59,504 nt of DNA from a virus. The notes under the pieces are model-generated. The model searched no databases and was not told the origin of the DNA. It saw only the letters and a list, made by a program, of their open reading frames with translations. The DNA lies in IMG/VR virus record IMGVR_UViG_3300015171_000005, positions 1-59,504 of that record. The stretch is one strand, 5' to 3'. Of the stretch, positions 30,108 to 39,744 are shown piece by piece; position 1 is the stretch's first letter, and each line of letters opens with the position of its first letter. Made by a program: the position numbers and the translations under genes.

Positions 30108-31550
30108 ATGGCACAGCAAATCAAAGTTGACATCGCTAACGCAGTACTTGAGCCCACCCCGACCTCATTGACCGGGCCGTGGACTAATTCTGCGGATGCC
30201 AGCGCTGCCGCGAAGCTCATTACGTTTCTTCAGGGCGTGTCGCAAGCTTCTTTGTACGGCGCGACCGCTTCTGCCCCGTGGATCATCGAAGCTGCGGACC
30301 AAGGACAGAATGCTGACCAGAACTCTCTCATCAAGAAGCAGATCACTGCACCGGTTGCCATAGATTCGAGCAGTGTCTTCAAAGGGTGGGTCGCACCGAC
30401 AGTGCCGTCGCTGCCAAATTTTCCGACCCTGCCCACCAACCTGACGCTCGATTTCAACGCGCTGAAGACTCAGGTCGCGGCTGATGTGACCAATCTACAG
30501 AATTCATGGATGGCGAAGTTTCTTCCGGCGAGCCCTCCTGATTTTTCGCGTGTCGACGCACTGAATGTGGAAATTCTCAGTGGCGCAAACGCTGCCGCTG
30601 CGAAAGCTCTGTTGGATAGTCTGGAAACGGATTTGAAAGCAGCGCTCACTAATTCCCTCACTACATTGAACAACGGCATCACCAACAACATCGCGGCGTC
30701 GAAAGCGGCGCTTTCGACGAATGTTGCGGGGTTGCAGCCGAAAATCGATGCCGCGATCAACTTGGCTACTTCCAATATTGCGGCAATCGCCGTGGCTCGC
30801 GCGCGCGATCAGGCTGCGCGTGAAGGTGCCCGGCTTGAATCCGAAGCGATCAGCGATCTCGCGTCTCGTGGTTTTGCGTTGCCTTCCGGTATCTTGACCG
30901 CACTGCAACAGTCTGCACGGCAAGCCACGCTCAATGCGGCGTCAAGCGTGGCAGGTGACATGGCGATTCGTGCACAAGTGCAATACGTAGAACTGGCCAA
31001 GATGTCCGTCAACGAATGGCAACGGGTGGCAGAGTTCCAGTTGAAGTCCGAGATCGAGGCGTATCGTAATTTTGCTGAAATCCAATTGCGCGGCGCTGCA
31101 TTGGAAATGGAAAACAACCGCGCCAAGGTCAAGCAGGCATTCGATCATCTCGGGCTGCGGCTCGACTTTTCGAAGTTCAGCGGAGACCTTGCGGTGAAGT
31201 ACCGGCTCGGTGTGATCGAGTCGATGAATCATCTCATTGCTGCGTACGCGCAGTTGAACCACAACGAGACGGAATACCTTACGGCGATCGCAGCCGCGCA
31301 GCGCGCGAATCTTGCCGCGCTCATCGATTACTACAAGCTCTCGCTGCAAGAAGCGGAGATCGGCATCAAGGTCTCGCTCGCCAACAACGAGAACACGTTG
31401 AAGTATGCCGAGATCGCGGCGCAGTTCATCGGCACTTCCGTGGGCCACCACGTGACTGCCGCCGCGCAGGCGGCGGATATCTACGCGAAAGTTTCGGCGC
31501 TGGCTTTCAGCGGGCTCAATGGCGTGGCTTCCGCGACATCGACGGGCTGA
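30108..31550 (+). CDS. large helical virion protein, 480 aa
   Basis: GGAGCATAAG precedes the ATG. The N-terminal 130 residues are mixed, and the rest is long alpha-helical, Ala/Leu/Asn-rich sequence with coiled-coil character (ARARDQAAREGARLESEAI, ELAKMSVNEWQRVAEFQL). It resembles proteins encoded next to giant internal virion proteins in podoviruses. It might be an ejection or tail-lumen protein. No enzymatic motif. Confidence 0.7.
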   Translation: MAQQIKVDIANAVLEPTPTSLTGPWTNSADASAAAKLITFLQGVSQASLYGATASAPWIIEAADQGQNADQNSLIKKQITAPVAIDSSSVFKGWVAPTVPSLPNFPTLPTNLTLDFNALKTQVAADVTNLQNSWMAKFLPASPPDFSRVDALNVEILSGANAAAAKALLDSLETDLKAALTNSLTTLNNGITNNIAASKAALSTNVAGLQPKIDAAINLATSNIAAIAVARARDQAAREGARLESEAISDLASRGFALPSGILTALQQSARQATLNAASSVAGDMAIRAQVQYVELAKMSVNEWQRVAEFQLKSEIEAYRNFAEIQLRGAALEMENNRAKVKQAFDHLGLRLDFSKFSGDLAVKYRLGVIESMNHLIAAYAQLNHNETEYLTAIAAAQRANLAALIDYYKLSLQEAEIGIKVSLANNENTLKYAEIAAQFIGTSVGHHVTAAAQAADIYAKVSALAFSGLNGVASATSTG

Positions 31551-31566
31551 GAAAAGGAGACTTCTC

Positions 31567-34500
31567 ATGGCGAAAATCACAACCAAGCAGCGCAAGCATC
31601 TCGACGACGGTGTTTTCGGCTTGCCCGAGCAGCGCAAGTATCCGATGCCCGACGCGGGCCACGCCCGCGTGGCGAAGTCTTACGCGGCAAAAGAATTCGA
31701 CGCGGGCAGGCTCTCGGCGGAAGACAAGTCTCGCATCGACGAAAAAGCGGACGGCATTCTCAAGATGGCCGATGGCGGCATGGTATCTCTCAGGGGGAGC
31801 GGCATGAAAAGCAACATGACGAAGCACTTCGACAAAAAGGCGACGCTGCGCTTGACGCAACCGCACTACGCGGACGGCGGCATCGTGAAGAAGATCACGG
31901 ACACCGCGCAGAACGCGTTCGCCGACACTTTCAACGCGCCGACGCTCGCCGCGTTCGACGCTAGCCAAACTACCGATCTGCGTGGTTCGCCGGGCCCTCT
32001 CGTAGGTCCGCAGATGCCGACTCAGGACCGCGTCCCCGTCAGCGGGGCTTTCGCGCCCAATCCCAATCCGGTCAAACCGGCGTTGCAAGCCAATAACATC
32101 GGCGGCATCCGCGCAGCAGATGGTGGAGACGTGGATGATCTGGTCGCTCGCCAAGGGCTGCGTGGCGCGATCCGGCACGGCGAAGTGCACGGCCCCGGTG
32201 GCCCGCGCGACGACAAAGTTCCGGCCATGCTCTCCAACGGCGAGTTCGTGATCCCGGCTGATGTTGTAGACAAGGTCGGCGAAGGCAATCTCAAATCGAT
32301 GATAGACAAGTACCACGCGCCGCACGCCAATGACGCGAGCCTGCGTGCACAGAATCACTTCGCGGGCGGCGAAAAAGTAGGAGGGCAAGGGCCCATCGAC
32401 TTTAATAGCATCAACTACGAACCGACTACGCCGCAGGCTGCGGTCGAACCGACGATGACTGGTGGCTCTCGTGCGGCCCCGGTGGAATTCAATAATGCGC
32501 CGGGGACAGCTTCGCCTGCGTCCGAGCCGCCCGTAGGAGCGCGCGCCGCGCAAATGCAAGATGTTCTGGCTGAAAATGAAGCGCGTCGTAGTGCGTGGCG
32601 CACGAACAACCCCGGTGTGACGCCGGAACGCATGGCCCGTGCGCAGTCGTTTGGAACGGCTACGCCACCCCCCGCCGCTGCTGCCGCTGAAGTCGCTGCT
32701 CCTGCTGCCGCTGAAGCTGCTGCTCCTGCCGCTGAAACGGCTGGCAATTTCCTCACTCGGTCGCGCAGCGCTGCTGGTGCGGCGGCGGATGTCGCCAAGG
32801 GCGCGTATGGCGCGGGGCGTAGCCTCGCGGGTGCGACGCTGCGTGCGGCTTCTGGATTGCCCGCACTCGCTGCAATTCCGTACCTTATCGGGCGCGGTGA
32901 TTACGAAATCAAAGACGATACGCCGTCTCTTCCTGACGCCATGTTCAAGCGTGCCGGGCAGCTTTTTACTGGTACGGCGCTTCCGAGTGATCGTGAAGAA
33001 GGGCGTGAGTCGGTGCGCAAAGCGGGGCTCGAAGTCGGGCTCGATACGGCATCCGGCGCAGCGAAGATGGTGGACTACGGCGCGGGCTTGGTGGGTGCGC
33101 ACCCCGATCTGTCGGGGCGGTTGCGTCGGCAGGCACAAGGCGATCTCGGGGAATTTCTCGATAAGCCGGGTGGTTCGCGCGGCGGCGATACGTTCAAATC
33201 GCCGGGCTCCGTGTCGAGTGATGAAGGCGGCATGCTGGAAGGCGGCGTAGCGCCGCGCGTGCCACTCAAGTCGTCGTCCGACATGGATTTGATGGGCCCG
33301 ACCGCAGACGGCAATCGGCACATCCAGATCGGCTTCGATGGCCCCGTGGGTGGTGCGGATCATCAACGCGCGGTCAAGGCGTACGAAGATTCGATCGCCG
33401 CTGGTGGCCCCGGCTGGCGCGGCGGCGAAGATTCTCTTCGCGGGCGTTATCTCGAAGCGCGTAGCCGTGCGCTCGATCCTCGTTATCAACGCGCGCAAGC
33501 CGAGAACGACGCGCGTATCGACGGCGCATCCGCCAAGACCGACGCCGAGATGGCGAGTCTTCGGGCTCAGACACTGGCGGGGATGCAGGGTAATGGCGGT
33601 GGTGGTGGTGGTGGTGATTTTTACAAGCCCTACGGTAACGCCGCGCCGGGCTCGTGGGATGACTTTTTCAACAAGCGCGCGAACGCGCGCACAATGAATG
33701 CGCGTATTGGTGCTGAACAACAGGAGCGTGACAGCCTGCGTAGCGCGGGCACTCTTCGGCGCGGGCAGGACATCGTCGCGCGTACGGCGCAAGGCGAGCA
33801 AGGCGTTCAGAATCGCGGGCATGAATTGCAATACTCCGCATCGACCTACGGCCATGAGCTTTCGGCTCGTACGGCGGCGAATTCTGCGCGTCTCGCGCAG
33901 ATGAATGCCGATCGTAAGTACAACTACGACGCGTACAAGGACTTCGGTGCCAATGGCCCCGGCTCGGGCGGCGGCGAGCAAGGCCGAGCGGAAGATGCTG
34001 CGCGTCAGAACGCGCAAGCGGCGCATACGAAGCAACTGGAAGCCATGTACACCGATCCCGCCACGGGCAAACCGGACATGGCGCGGGTATCCGAGCACAA
34101 GCAAGCCACGACCGAAGGTCTGGGTGCCATTATCAGAACTTTGGGCGAAAGCTCTAATCCCGCCGACCGCGAGACAGCGAAGCGGATCAACGAGCGTGGA
34201 ATGAACGACGCGGACCATCAAAAAATTCGCGCCCTTATCGATCTGAAACATCGTGCGCAGGAGACTCACAACGGGCTCGATCCTTGGGGTACGAAATTCA
34301 AGGACTCGTCCAATCCCTACGATTATGAAGTTCTGCATCCCGAAGAAGTCGCCAAGGGCGGCGACGTACGGCTCGGACCCCCGATCGATCCGAATAACCC
34401 GAACGGCCCGACCAAGGGCGGCACGATTCGCGCGAACCATCTCAAGTACAACGAGAAGGGGAATTTCTTCGGTGTGAATTTCGGCAAGATCGATACATCG

Positions 34501-34767
34501 ACGTTCGACCCAGCCAAGGCGAACTTGCGTGTGAACCCACATGACAACATTCGGGCGCATACCACTCCCGAAGACCAACGTAACGCAGCCGAACTTCACG
34601 CTGCTGCTACTCGGGCTGTGGGCGGCTCGGCGCAACCGCGAAACATAGCTGAGTTGGAAGCCTCACTGCGCGCCCCCCTGACCCGTGCTCAAATCCGTCA
34701 AATGAACGGAGGGCGCGAGCCACGTTGGGGCGACCCCGGCCATGAAGAATGGCACAGCGCTAAATGA
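31567..34767 (+). CDS. giant virion protein with N-terminal DUF6582-like domain, 1066 aa
   Basis: AAAGGAGAC precedes the ATG. The first about 65 residues (ITTKQRKHLDDGVFGLPEQR, YPMPDAGHARVAK, DKSRIDEKADGIL) match a small domain common in phage internal proteins. The middle has GPGGPRDDKVPAMLSNGEFV near residue 210, the type of segment seen in large phage internal or polyvalent proteins. The rest is low-complexity Ala/Pro/Gly, then long charged helical regions. It is probably packaged and released with DNA. No enzyme core is recognised. Confidence 0.75.
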   Translation: MAKITTKQRKHLDDGVFGLPEQRKYPMPDAGHARVAKSYAAKEFDAGRLSAEDKSRIDEKADGILKMADGGMVSLRGSGMKSNMTKHFDKKATLRLTQPHYADGGIVKKITDTAQNAFADTFNAPTLAAFDASQTTDLRGSPGPLVGPQMPTQDRVPVSGAFAPNPNPVKPALQANNIGGIRAADGGDVDDLVARQGLRGAIRHGEVHGPGGPRDDKVPAMLSNGEFVIPADVVDKVGEGNLKSMIDKYHAPHANDASLRAQNHFAGGEKVGGQGPIDFNSINYEPTTPQAAVEPTMTGGSRAAPVEFNNAPGTASPASEPPVGARAAQMQDVLAENEARRSAWRTNNPGVTPERMARAQSFGTATPPPAAAAAEVAAPAAAEAAAPAAETAGNFLTRSRSAAGAAADVAKGAYGAGRSLAGATLRAASGLPALAAIPYLIGRGDYEIKDDTPSLPDAMFKRAGQLFTGTALPSDREEGRESVRKAGLEVGLDTASGAAKMVDYGAGLVGAHPDLSGRLRRQAQGDLGEFLDKPGGSRGGDTFKSPGSVSSDEGGMLEGGVAPRVPLKSSSDMDLMGPTADGNRHIQIGFDGPVGGADHQRAVKAYEDSIAAGGPGWRGGEDSLRGRYLEARSRALDPRYQRAQAENDARIDGASAKTDAEMASLRAQTLAGMQGNGGGGGGGDFYKPYGNAAPGSWDDFFNKRANARTMNARIGAEQQERDSLRSAGTLRRGQDIVARTAQGEQGVQNRGHELQYSASTYGHELSARTAANSARLAQMNADRKYNYDAYKDFGANGPGSGGGEQGRAEDAARQNAQAAHTKQLEAMYTDPATGKPDMARVSEHKQATTEGLGAIIRTLGESSNPADRETAKRINERGMNDADHQKIRALIDLKHRAQETHNGLDPWGTKFKDSSNPYDYEVLHPEEVAKGGDVRLGPPIDPNNPNGPTKGGTIRANHLKYNEKGNFFGVNFGKIDTSTFDPAKANLRVNPHDNIRAHTTPEDQRNAAELHAAATRAVGGSAQPRNIAELEASLRAPLTRAQIRQMNGGREPRWGDPGHEEWHSAK

Positions 34768-37700
34768 GCACCTTTCTCGATTCGGCGCTCGCACGCGCAC
34801 GCGAAATAGAGGGTAGTGCTGCGCCAGAAGGCGGCGCAGCACCCCCGGACGACGGCGCATTCTCGCAGGGTCTTCGCTCGGGCTGGACCGGGCTGAAGGG
34901 CGAAGGTCATGCGTTTCTGGGGGGTCTGACAGAGCCTTTTGCGCCCGATTACGCTCGTGATCAATACGCTCAGTCCAAAGCTCTTCAGGAGCAGGCCGCG
35001 ACCGAAGCCCCCAAGGTCAACTCCTTCGATCAGGTGACGGACCTTCGCTCGGGGTTCGACTATGGGCTGGGCAAGTTGGGCCAGATGATCCCCGGTGCCC
35101 TGCCAGCGGTCGGAGCCATGATCGCCACCCGTGGCCGCTCCCCGATTCTGGCCTCCACCGCCGCGACCATCCCCAGCGAGATGGGCGGGGCCATCCAAGC
35201 GCAGCAAAACGACCCCATAGCCGCCGCCAAACCGGTCTCTGAGCGCCTTTCGTCCGCTCTGGGTACAGGTACAGCCGCGAGCCTCGTGGAGAACGCTGTG
35301 CCCGGCTACATGGCCGGGAAACTCATGAATAAAGGGGTAGCTGCTGGAGCCCGGCAAGGACTCGCCCCGATCATTGGCCGCAACATCGCCGAAGGCTCGG
35401 CGGGCCAAGCTGTCGCGGCGACCGGAGCCGAAGCGATCCGGCAGGGCGGCGAGAGCGATCTCAACCCCGACCGGGACACATCCGGCGACGCCGCCCGCCT
35501 GAAGGAAGCCGCCATCGGCGGGGCGGTCATCGGGGCCCCCTTCGGGGCCTTGGGCGCGGCAGGGGAGGCATTGCACCGCCCGCCCCGTGAAAGTGCCCCC
35601 AGTGCCCCCATTGACGCGGCCAAGAATCTTGTCGCCAGCGCCAAGGACAAGATCACCGGGCTCTTCACCAAGGAGAGCAGCACCGACGACGCTATCGCCC
35701 GGCGCGTCGAAGCCGATCTGCCGATCGATCCCCTGCCGCCCGGAGCCGACCCCAACGCGCACGTCGAGAAGAGCGACGCCAAGGCTGTCGAGTGGGCCAC
35801 CGCGAAGGCGAAAAGCTGGATCGAGAGCGACTACTTTCCGCAGGCAATGAAAGAACGCGCCGCCGAACTCCTGCCGAAGATTCATGAATTCGCCGCGCGC
35901 CAAGAGATCGCGGCCATGGACTTGAGCGACAAGGCGGTCAAGCAGGGCTCGGCTTTCTATCAGCACATGGCCGAGAAGAGCGGCACCCTGAAAGCCGCAG
36001 GCGACAAGATCAGCGAAGGCACAGCGGCGCTCTTGGGTACGGTCAAGGAAGCGGTCGCGAGCTTCGACACGCAGTCGGTGATTCAGAAAGCCACGCAGAC
36101 GCGCGACGCCGCGCTCTCGCTCCTGAAGAGCAAGAGCCTGCCACCCGAGACCAAGGCCAACCTGCAAGCCGCCGCCGACAACGTGCAGGACCGCTCCAAG
36201 CAGTTGTACGTCGCTGCGGTGGCCCAGTACGAAAAAGCCATGGCTTCGGCCAAGGACGGCACGGCGCAGGAAGCCATAAAGAAGAAGCTGGCCGAGATCG
36301 ACAAGTGGGCCAACAACGGTGCCCCGCCCGACAAGCTCCAAGGCATTCTCGATGTCGCATCGATGATGCTGTTCAGCAAGGACTACGCGGGTCCGCGCAA
36401 GATCATCAGCGACGAATTGACCCAAGCCATCAAATCGACACGCCCCGAACTGGTGAAGAACGCCGACGCGCTGCGCGATGTCTCGGAAGGCATCCGGCTG
36501 TATATGGATGAAGCGCGCAAAGGTGCGGCCCCCGAGAAAAGCTCGACGACGCGTGCGTACATCCGCTCGTTGCTGGGCGATCAGGCGGTCCCGTTCTTGG
36601 ACAACCTGCACACCAAGCTCTACGGCGACACCGACCACAAGGATTTCTACAAGAGCTTGGCTTCGCTCGACACGCGCGAGACCAATCACAAGTCGATGGC
36701 CGACGTGGTGCGCGAGAACAAGCTCCCCACCAGCGACGCGGACGTGAATGCAACCGTGCCGTTGCTGCGCCGCTATACGCGCGGCGACCACGTGAAAGAC
36801 ATGAGCCCGGAGAAGACGCAAGTCCGCGAGAAAGCGTTTCGCTCCGAGATCGAAAAACACTTCGGCAAGAACACCGACAAGGTATTGAAGGCATTCCAAA
36901 AGGAGCATGAAGCCAGTGGAGAATCTCCCACCGAATCCCGAGCCACCCCAAGAGCCGACAGCGGAGATGACAGAGACCATGAGTCCTCGAAGAATGCTGC
37001 GCGCGGAGGAATTGCTGAACACACCCTCGAAGCAACGGACCTATCTCAAGAGAGACCGCGATACTACGCTGGCAAGGGCGGCGCGTTCGTTCTCTCCCAT
37101 GAAGCCCACGTCCGCGAGTACGGACACGAAAACAGTCAAGCGGCGGGGCTTCTCGAACATGCAACGAAGCAAAACGAAGATCGTTCTGTAAGTTTCGTGA
37201 AAGCAGCCGACTTCATGAAGGAGCGGCGCGAAGCGATCCAGCACGAGATCGACAACGAGCACAGCCCGAAGAAGATCGAAGCACTGAAGGAAAAGCTCGC
37301 TCAGTATTCCGATGAAGAGCTTCATGCCGCGACAAACGGCAAGCCGGAAGACTACGGCGTGGTCGCTGCTGGCGGGCAGAAGATCGAAGGACGCATCACG
37401 CATGACGAAGCGCGTGCGATGCTGCTCGATACGAAGAGGTTCCCCAAATCCGAGAGCCGCATCAGCACGGACAAGCACAACGTCACGCTGGATGCGGTGC
37501 GTATCACGCAGGAGACCAAGAAGAAGCTTCCGTACATCGACGGCGAAGGCGACGACCGGCGTACCGCGCGCGCCTTCATGGAAGGGCTGGCGTCAGTGAT
37601 GAAGCACTACGGCGCGGGATTGGAAAAGCCCTTGCCCGACGATCTGGTGATCCTGCGCCGGGCAGGCGGCGGCGTCATGACCTTCGGCGAAGCCAAGAAG

Positions 37701-38279
37701 CTTTCCAGCATGCGCGATCCGCTCACCAAGAAGGCAGGGCGCGATGAGCATCTGATGAAGGAACTCGACGAGTACAGCAAAGAAGAATTGACGGCTCTGC
37801 ACAAAGACGCCATCGACGCGCGCGATGAATTCGCCCAGCGCGGCGCGGATGTGCTGGCCAAGGGTAAAGAACGCTTGGCCGAGCGTCTTGAACGCGAGCT
37901 TGATTCTCGCAAGGTGGACGACAATCGGGATGGGCGCGAAGCAGATTCTACGTTGCGTGACAACGTGCATGAAGCGGCCCTTGTTCATGGCAAGGACGGC
38001 AAGCTCCAACAAAAAGTCGGGCTCGACGACAACCCGCTGAATGCGCGCAAGGGCGATCCGTTGAAGGCCGAGCGCATCGGCTTGGAGAAGAGCGTCGAAG
38101 GCAAGCCGCTGAAAGACATCATGGTCAACATGAAGCTGGCTGACGAGCACGGCACCGTGCTCGATTGGAAAGGCGACGCCAAGGAGCATCCGGGGCGCAT
38201 GAGCGCCGAAGACGCGTTGACCGACATCCACCAGCGCAAGAAAACACTCGATCTCCTGATGGCATGCCTGAAGGGATGA
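34764..38279 (+). CDS. giant internal virion protein, 1171 aa
   Basis: It starts in an ATGA overlap. Residues about 100-160 contain a hydrophobic, Gly/Ala-rich segment (LGQMIPGALPAVGAMIATRG) that could insert into a membrane during DNA entry. Long coiled-coil regions follow, then a C-terminal domain of about 250 residues (TPNGKPEDYGVVAAG-like to GGGVMTFGEAKKLSS). This layout is typical of large ejected proteins in podoviruses such as those functionally replacing T7 gp15/gp16. No transglycosylase motif is evident. Confidence 0.75.
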   Translation: MSTFLDSALARAREIEGSAAPEGGAAPPDDGAFSQGLRSGWTGLKGEGHAFLGGLTEPFAPDYARDQYAQSKALQEQAATEAPKVNSFDQVTDLRSGFDYGLGKLGQMIPGALPAVGAMIATRGRSPILASTAATIPSEMGGAIQAQQNDPIAAAKPVSERLSSALGTGTAASLVENAVPGYMAGKLMNKGVAAGARQGLAPIIGRNIAEGSAGQAVAATGAEAIRQGGESDLNPDRDTSGDAARLKEAAIGGAVIGAPFGALGAAGEALHRPPRESAPSAPIDAAKNLVASAKDKITGLFTKESSTDDAIARRVEADLPIDPLPPGADPNAHVEKSDAKAVEWATAKAKSWIESDYFPQAMKERAAELLPKIHEFAARQEIAAMDLSDKAVKQGSAFYQHMAEKSGTLKAAGDKISEGTAALLGTVKEAVASFDTQSVIQKATQTRDAALSLLKSKSLPPETKANLQAAADNVQDRSKQLYVAAVAQYEKAMASAKDGTAQEAIKKKLAEIDKWANNGAPPDKLQGILDVASMMLFSKDYAGPRKIISDELTQAIKSTRPELVKNADALRDVSEGIRLYMDEARKGAAPEKSSTTRAYIRSLLGDQAVPFLDNLHTKLYGDTDHKDFYKSLASLDTRETNHKSMADVVRENKLPTSDADVNATVPLLRRYTRGDHVKDMSPEKTQVREKAFRSEIEKHFGKNTDKVLKAFQKEHEASGESPTESRATPRADSGDDRDHESSKNAARGGIAEHTLEATDLSQERPRYYAGKGGAFVLSHEAHVREYGHENSQAAGLLEHATKQNEDRSVSFVKAADFMKERREAIQHEIDNEHSPKKIEALKEKLAQYSDEELHAATNGKPEDYGVVAAGGQKIEGRITHDEARAMLLDTKRFPKSESRISTDKHNVTLDAVRITQETKKKLPYIDGEGDDRRTARAFMEGLASVMKHYGAGLEKPLPDDLVILRRAGGGVMTFGEAKKLSSMRDPLTKKAGRDEHLMKELDEYSKEELTALHKDAIDARDEFAQRGADVLAKGKERLAERLERELDSRKVDDNRDGREADSTLRDNVHEAALVHGKDGKLQQKVGLDDNPLNARKGDPLKAERIGLEKSVEGKPLKDIMVNMKLADEHGTVLDWKGDAKEHPGRMSAEDALTDIHQRKKTLDLLMACLKG

Positions 38280-38280
38280 C

Positions 38281-38658
38281 ATGAAGACACTCAGTCTCGA
38301 AGAGATCAACAAGCTGGGCATGCGGATAAGGAAGCCCGATGGCTCGCCCGCCGTCGAGCGTACGCGCGAGCCCGAGCCCGACAAGAGCGAAGAACTCCTG
38401 ACCATGCTCTTGGAAGCGATTCGCGCCATGCGCGAGACCAAGACCAACGTCGTGGTGGAAGCCAATCCGCAACTCGAACTCCTGTCGTCGAGCATCCTGA
38501 AAGTCCTGAAACAAAATACCGAACTCATGCAAGTCGTGCGTGACGCGATGAAGAAGGAAGAACTCGAAGTGCCTGAATCCCCTCCTTGTGAATGGAGCTT
38601 CGAAGTGATATACGACAAGGGCAAAATCACTCACATCAAAGCCAAGGAAATCAAATGA
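38281..38658 (+). CDS. small virion-operon protein, 125 aa
   Basis: It starts one base after the stop of the giant protein. The N-terminal part is charged and helical (LSLEEINKLGMRIRKPDG), with a central coiled coil and a C-terminal WSFEVIYDKGKITHIKAKE beta hairpin. It could be a chaperone or linker for its large neighbour. An HNH gene follows after 5 nt on the opposite strand. Confidence 0.7.
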   Translation: MKTLSLEEINKLGMRIRKPDGSPAVERTREPEPDKSEELLTMLLEAIRAMRETKTNVVVEANPQLELLSSSILKVLKQNTELMQVVRDAMKKEELEVPESPPCEWSFEVIYDKGKITHIKAKEIK

Positions 38659-38663
38659 GTGTG

Positions 38664-39275
38664 CTACCGCTCTTTCGACTTCTTCTTGAGTTCGCGTATA
38701 CGACGTTCTGCCAACTGCCATTCATGGTAGTAGGTGCCGTATCCGGGGCAGCTTCCGGGCTGCTGCTTTCCACGCAGGTAAATACGCAGATTCTTTATTT
38801 CGTTGTTGGTCTTATTGCCATCGCGATGATCAACACATTCATACGATTCAAGCGCGCGTCCCAAATGCATCGCCATGATGAAGCGATGAGCCATAACAGG
38901 CTGGCCGCATCTCTGCATCTTGCGGTAGATGGGCAAAAATTTCATCGGCACATCGCGCGGCAGGAATTTCGTATACCCCATATTCGTGGTTCGGCCCGGA
39001 GTAAGGCGCAAGCCGATGCGCCATTTATGGGTGCCGTCTTTGACTTTCTTGATTGCGCACGGGCGGCACAAACCGAGAAAGTTAGGCCGCTTCATTTCTT
39101 TTCGTATTTCCGTAGCCGGTCTAATGCGTTTTCCTTTACATTCAGGGCAGCGCACTGTAACAAGAACTCTGGAATATCCTTTGTATTTGGCTAGAACAGG
39201 AGCCGAAATTACAGAAGGATGCTTGATAGCGGTGAAGATAGGGGCGCGAGGCACACATAGTTCCGTAGAGTTCAA
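38664..39275 (-). CDS. HNH homing endonuclease, antisense in the virion operon
   Basis: The minus-strand protein of up to 203 residues has a zinc-ribbon-like N-terminal half (VRCPECKGKR and GLCRPCAIKK) and an HNH core (MAHRFIMAMHLGRAL, then ECVDHRDGNKTNNEIKNLR). Its DNA is less GC-rich than the neighbours. The assigned start is TTG with no clear SD, so the N terminus is uncertain. It fills the gap between two plus-strand virion genes in the opposite orientation, typical of a free-standing homing gene inserted between genes. Confidence 0.8.
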   Translation of the reverse strand: MNSTELCVPRAPIFTAIKHPSVISAPVLAKYKGYSRVLVTVRCPECKGKRIRPATEIRKEMKRPNFLGLCRPCAIKKVKDGTHKWRIGLRLTPGRTTNMGYTKFLPRDVPMKFLPIYRKMQRCGQPVMAHRFIMAMHLGRALESYECVDHRDGNKTNNEIKNLRIYLRGKQQPGSCPGYGTYYHEWQLAERRIRELKKKSKER

Positions 39276-39302
39276 ACGTATATCTTATCAATAGAGGTAA
39301 AA

Positions 39303-39743
39303 ATGTCAAAATCTGACGCGTTCGAGGCCGATTTTCTGAAGCTGATCTTCAACGCCACGCCGATCGCCAACATCGGGGATAACGCGGCGGCTTCGCCGCT
39401 CACGCAGTTGTTCGTCGCTCTACACACGGCTGACCCCGGCGAAACGGGCACGCAAGCCACCAGCGAAACGGCGTACACCGGCTATGCGCGCCAGCAGGTT
39501 GCGCGCACCACGGGCGGATGGACGGTGAGCGGCACGGCACCGACGCAGGTTGCGCCGGTTGCCAACATCGACTTTCCAATCTGCACCGCGTCACCGGGTG
39601 CCGCCATCACGCACTGGTCAGTCGGTGTGGCGGTCTCGGGCGCGACCAAGCTCCTGTACAGCGGGACGGTCTCACCCAACATTACAATGGCAATAAATGT
39701 CATTCCCCGGCTCACTACAGCTTCAACAATTACGGAGGATTGA
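39303..39743 (+). CDS. small virion protein whose 3' end is recoded
   Basis: The 146-residue protein begins MSKSDAFEADFLKLIF and resembles the small phage proteins with ALHTADPGETGTQATSETAY, a pattern common in fibre-proximal proteins. AGAGG precedes the ATG. Its last 15 residues (NVIPRLTTASTITED) are encoded a second time at the end of the next gene with different codons. The GC-poor third positions of the 3' end contrast with the rest of the gene. It is flanked on both sides by HNH genes. Confidence 0.8.
   Translation: MSKSDAFEADFLKLIFNATPIANIGDNAAASPLTQLFVALHTADPGETGTQATSETAYTGYARQQVARTTGGWTVSGTAPTQVAPVANIDFPICTASPGAAITHWSVGVAVSGATKLLYSGTVSPNITMAINVIPRLTTASTITED
39696..39743 (+). repeat. 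synonymously recoded 3' end, copy 1
   Basis: These 48 bases encode the 15 C-terminal residues and stop of the virion protein. Compared with 40138-40185, all 15 residues are the same but 12 codons differ, all synonymously; only ACG GAG GAT is identical, which also supplies the GGAGG for the next start. It looks like a cassette that travels with the HNH gene to restore its target. Confidence 0.85.
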
Positions 39744-39744
39744 A

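Noticed and set aside
31516-34635. 1039-codon minus-strand frame opposite a giant virion gene
   Set aside because: The plus-strand frame has an SD, ATGA coupling and domain matches, while the minus frame is Arg-rich with no signals.
38592-39194. Plus-strand frame with hydrophobic N terminus opposite the HNH gene
   Set aside because: It starts MSVLPLFRLLLEF and overlaps the previous stop as ATGA, which is tempting, but the rest is the complement of an HNH gene with clear zinc and HNH motifs, and the hydrophobic part is explained by that complement.
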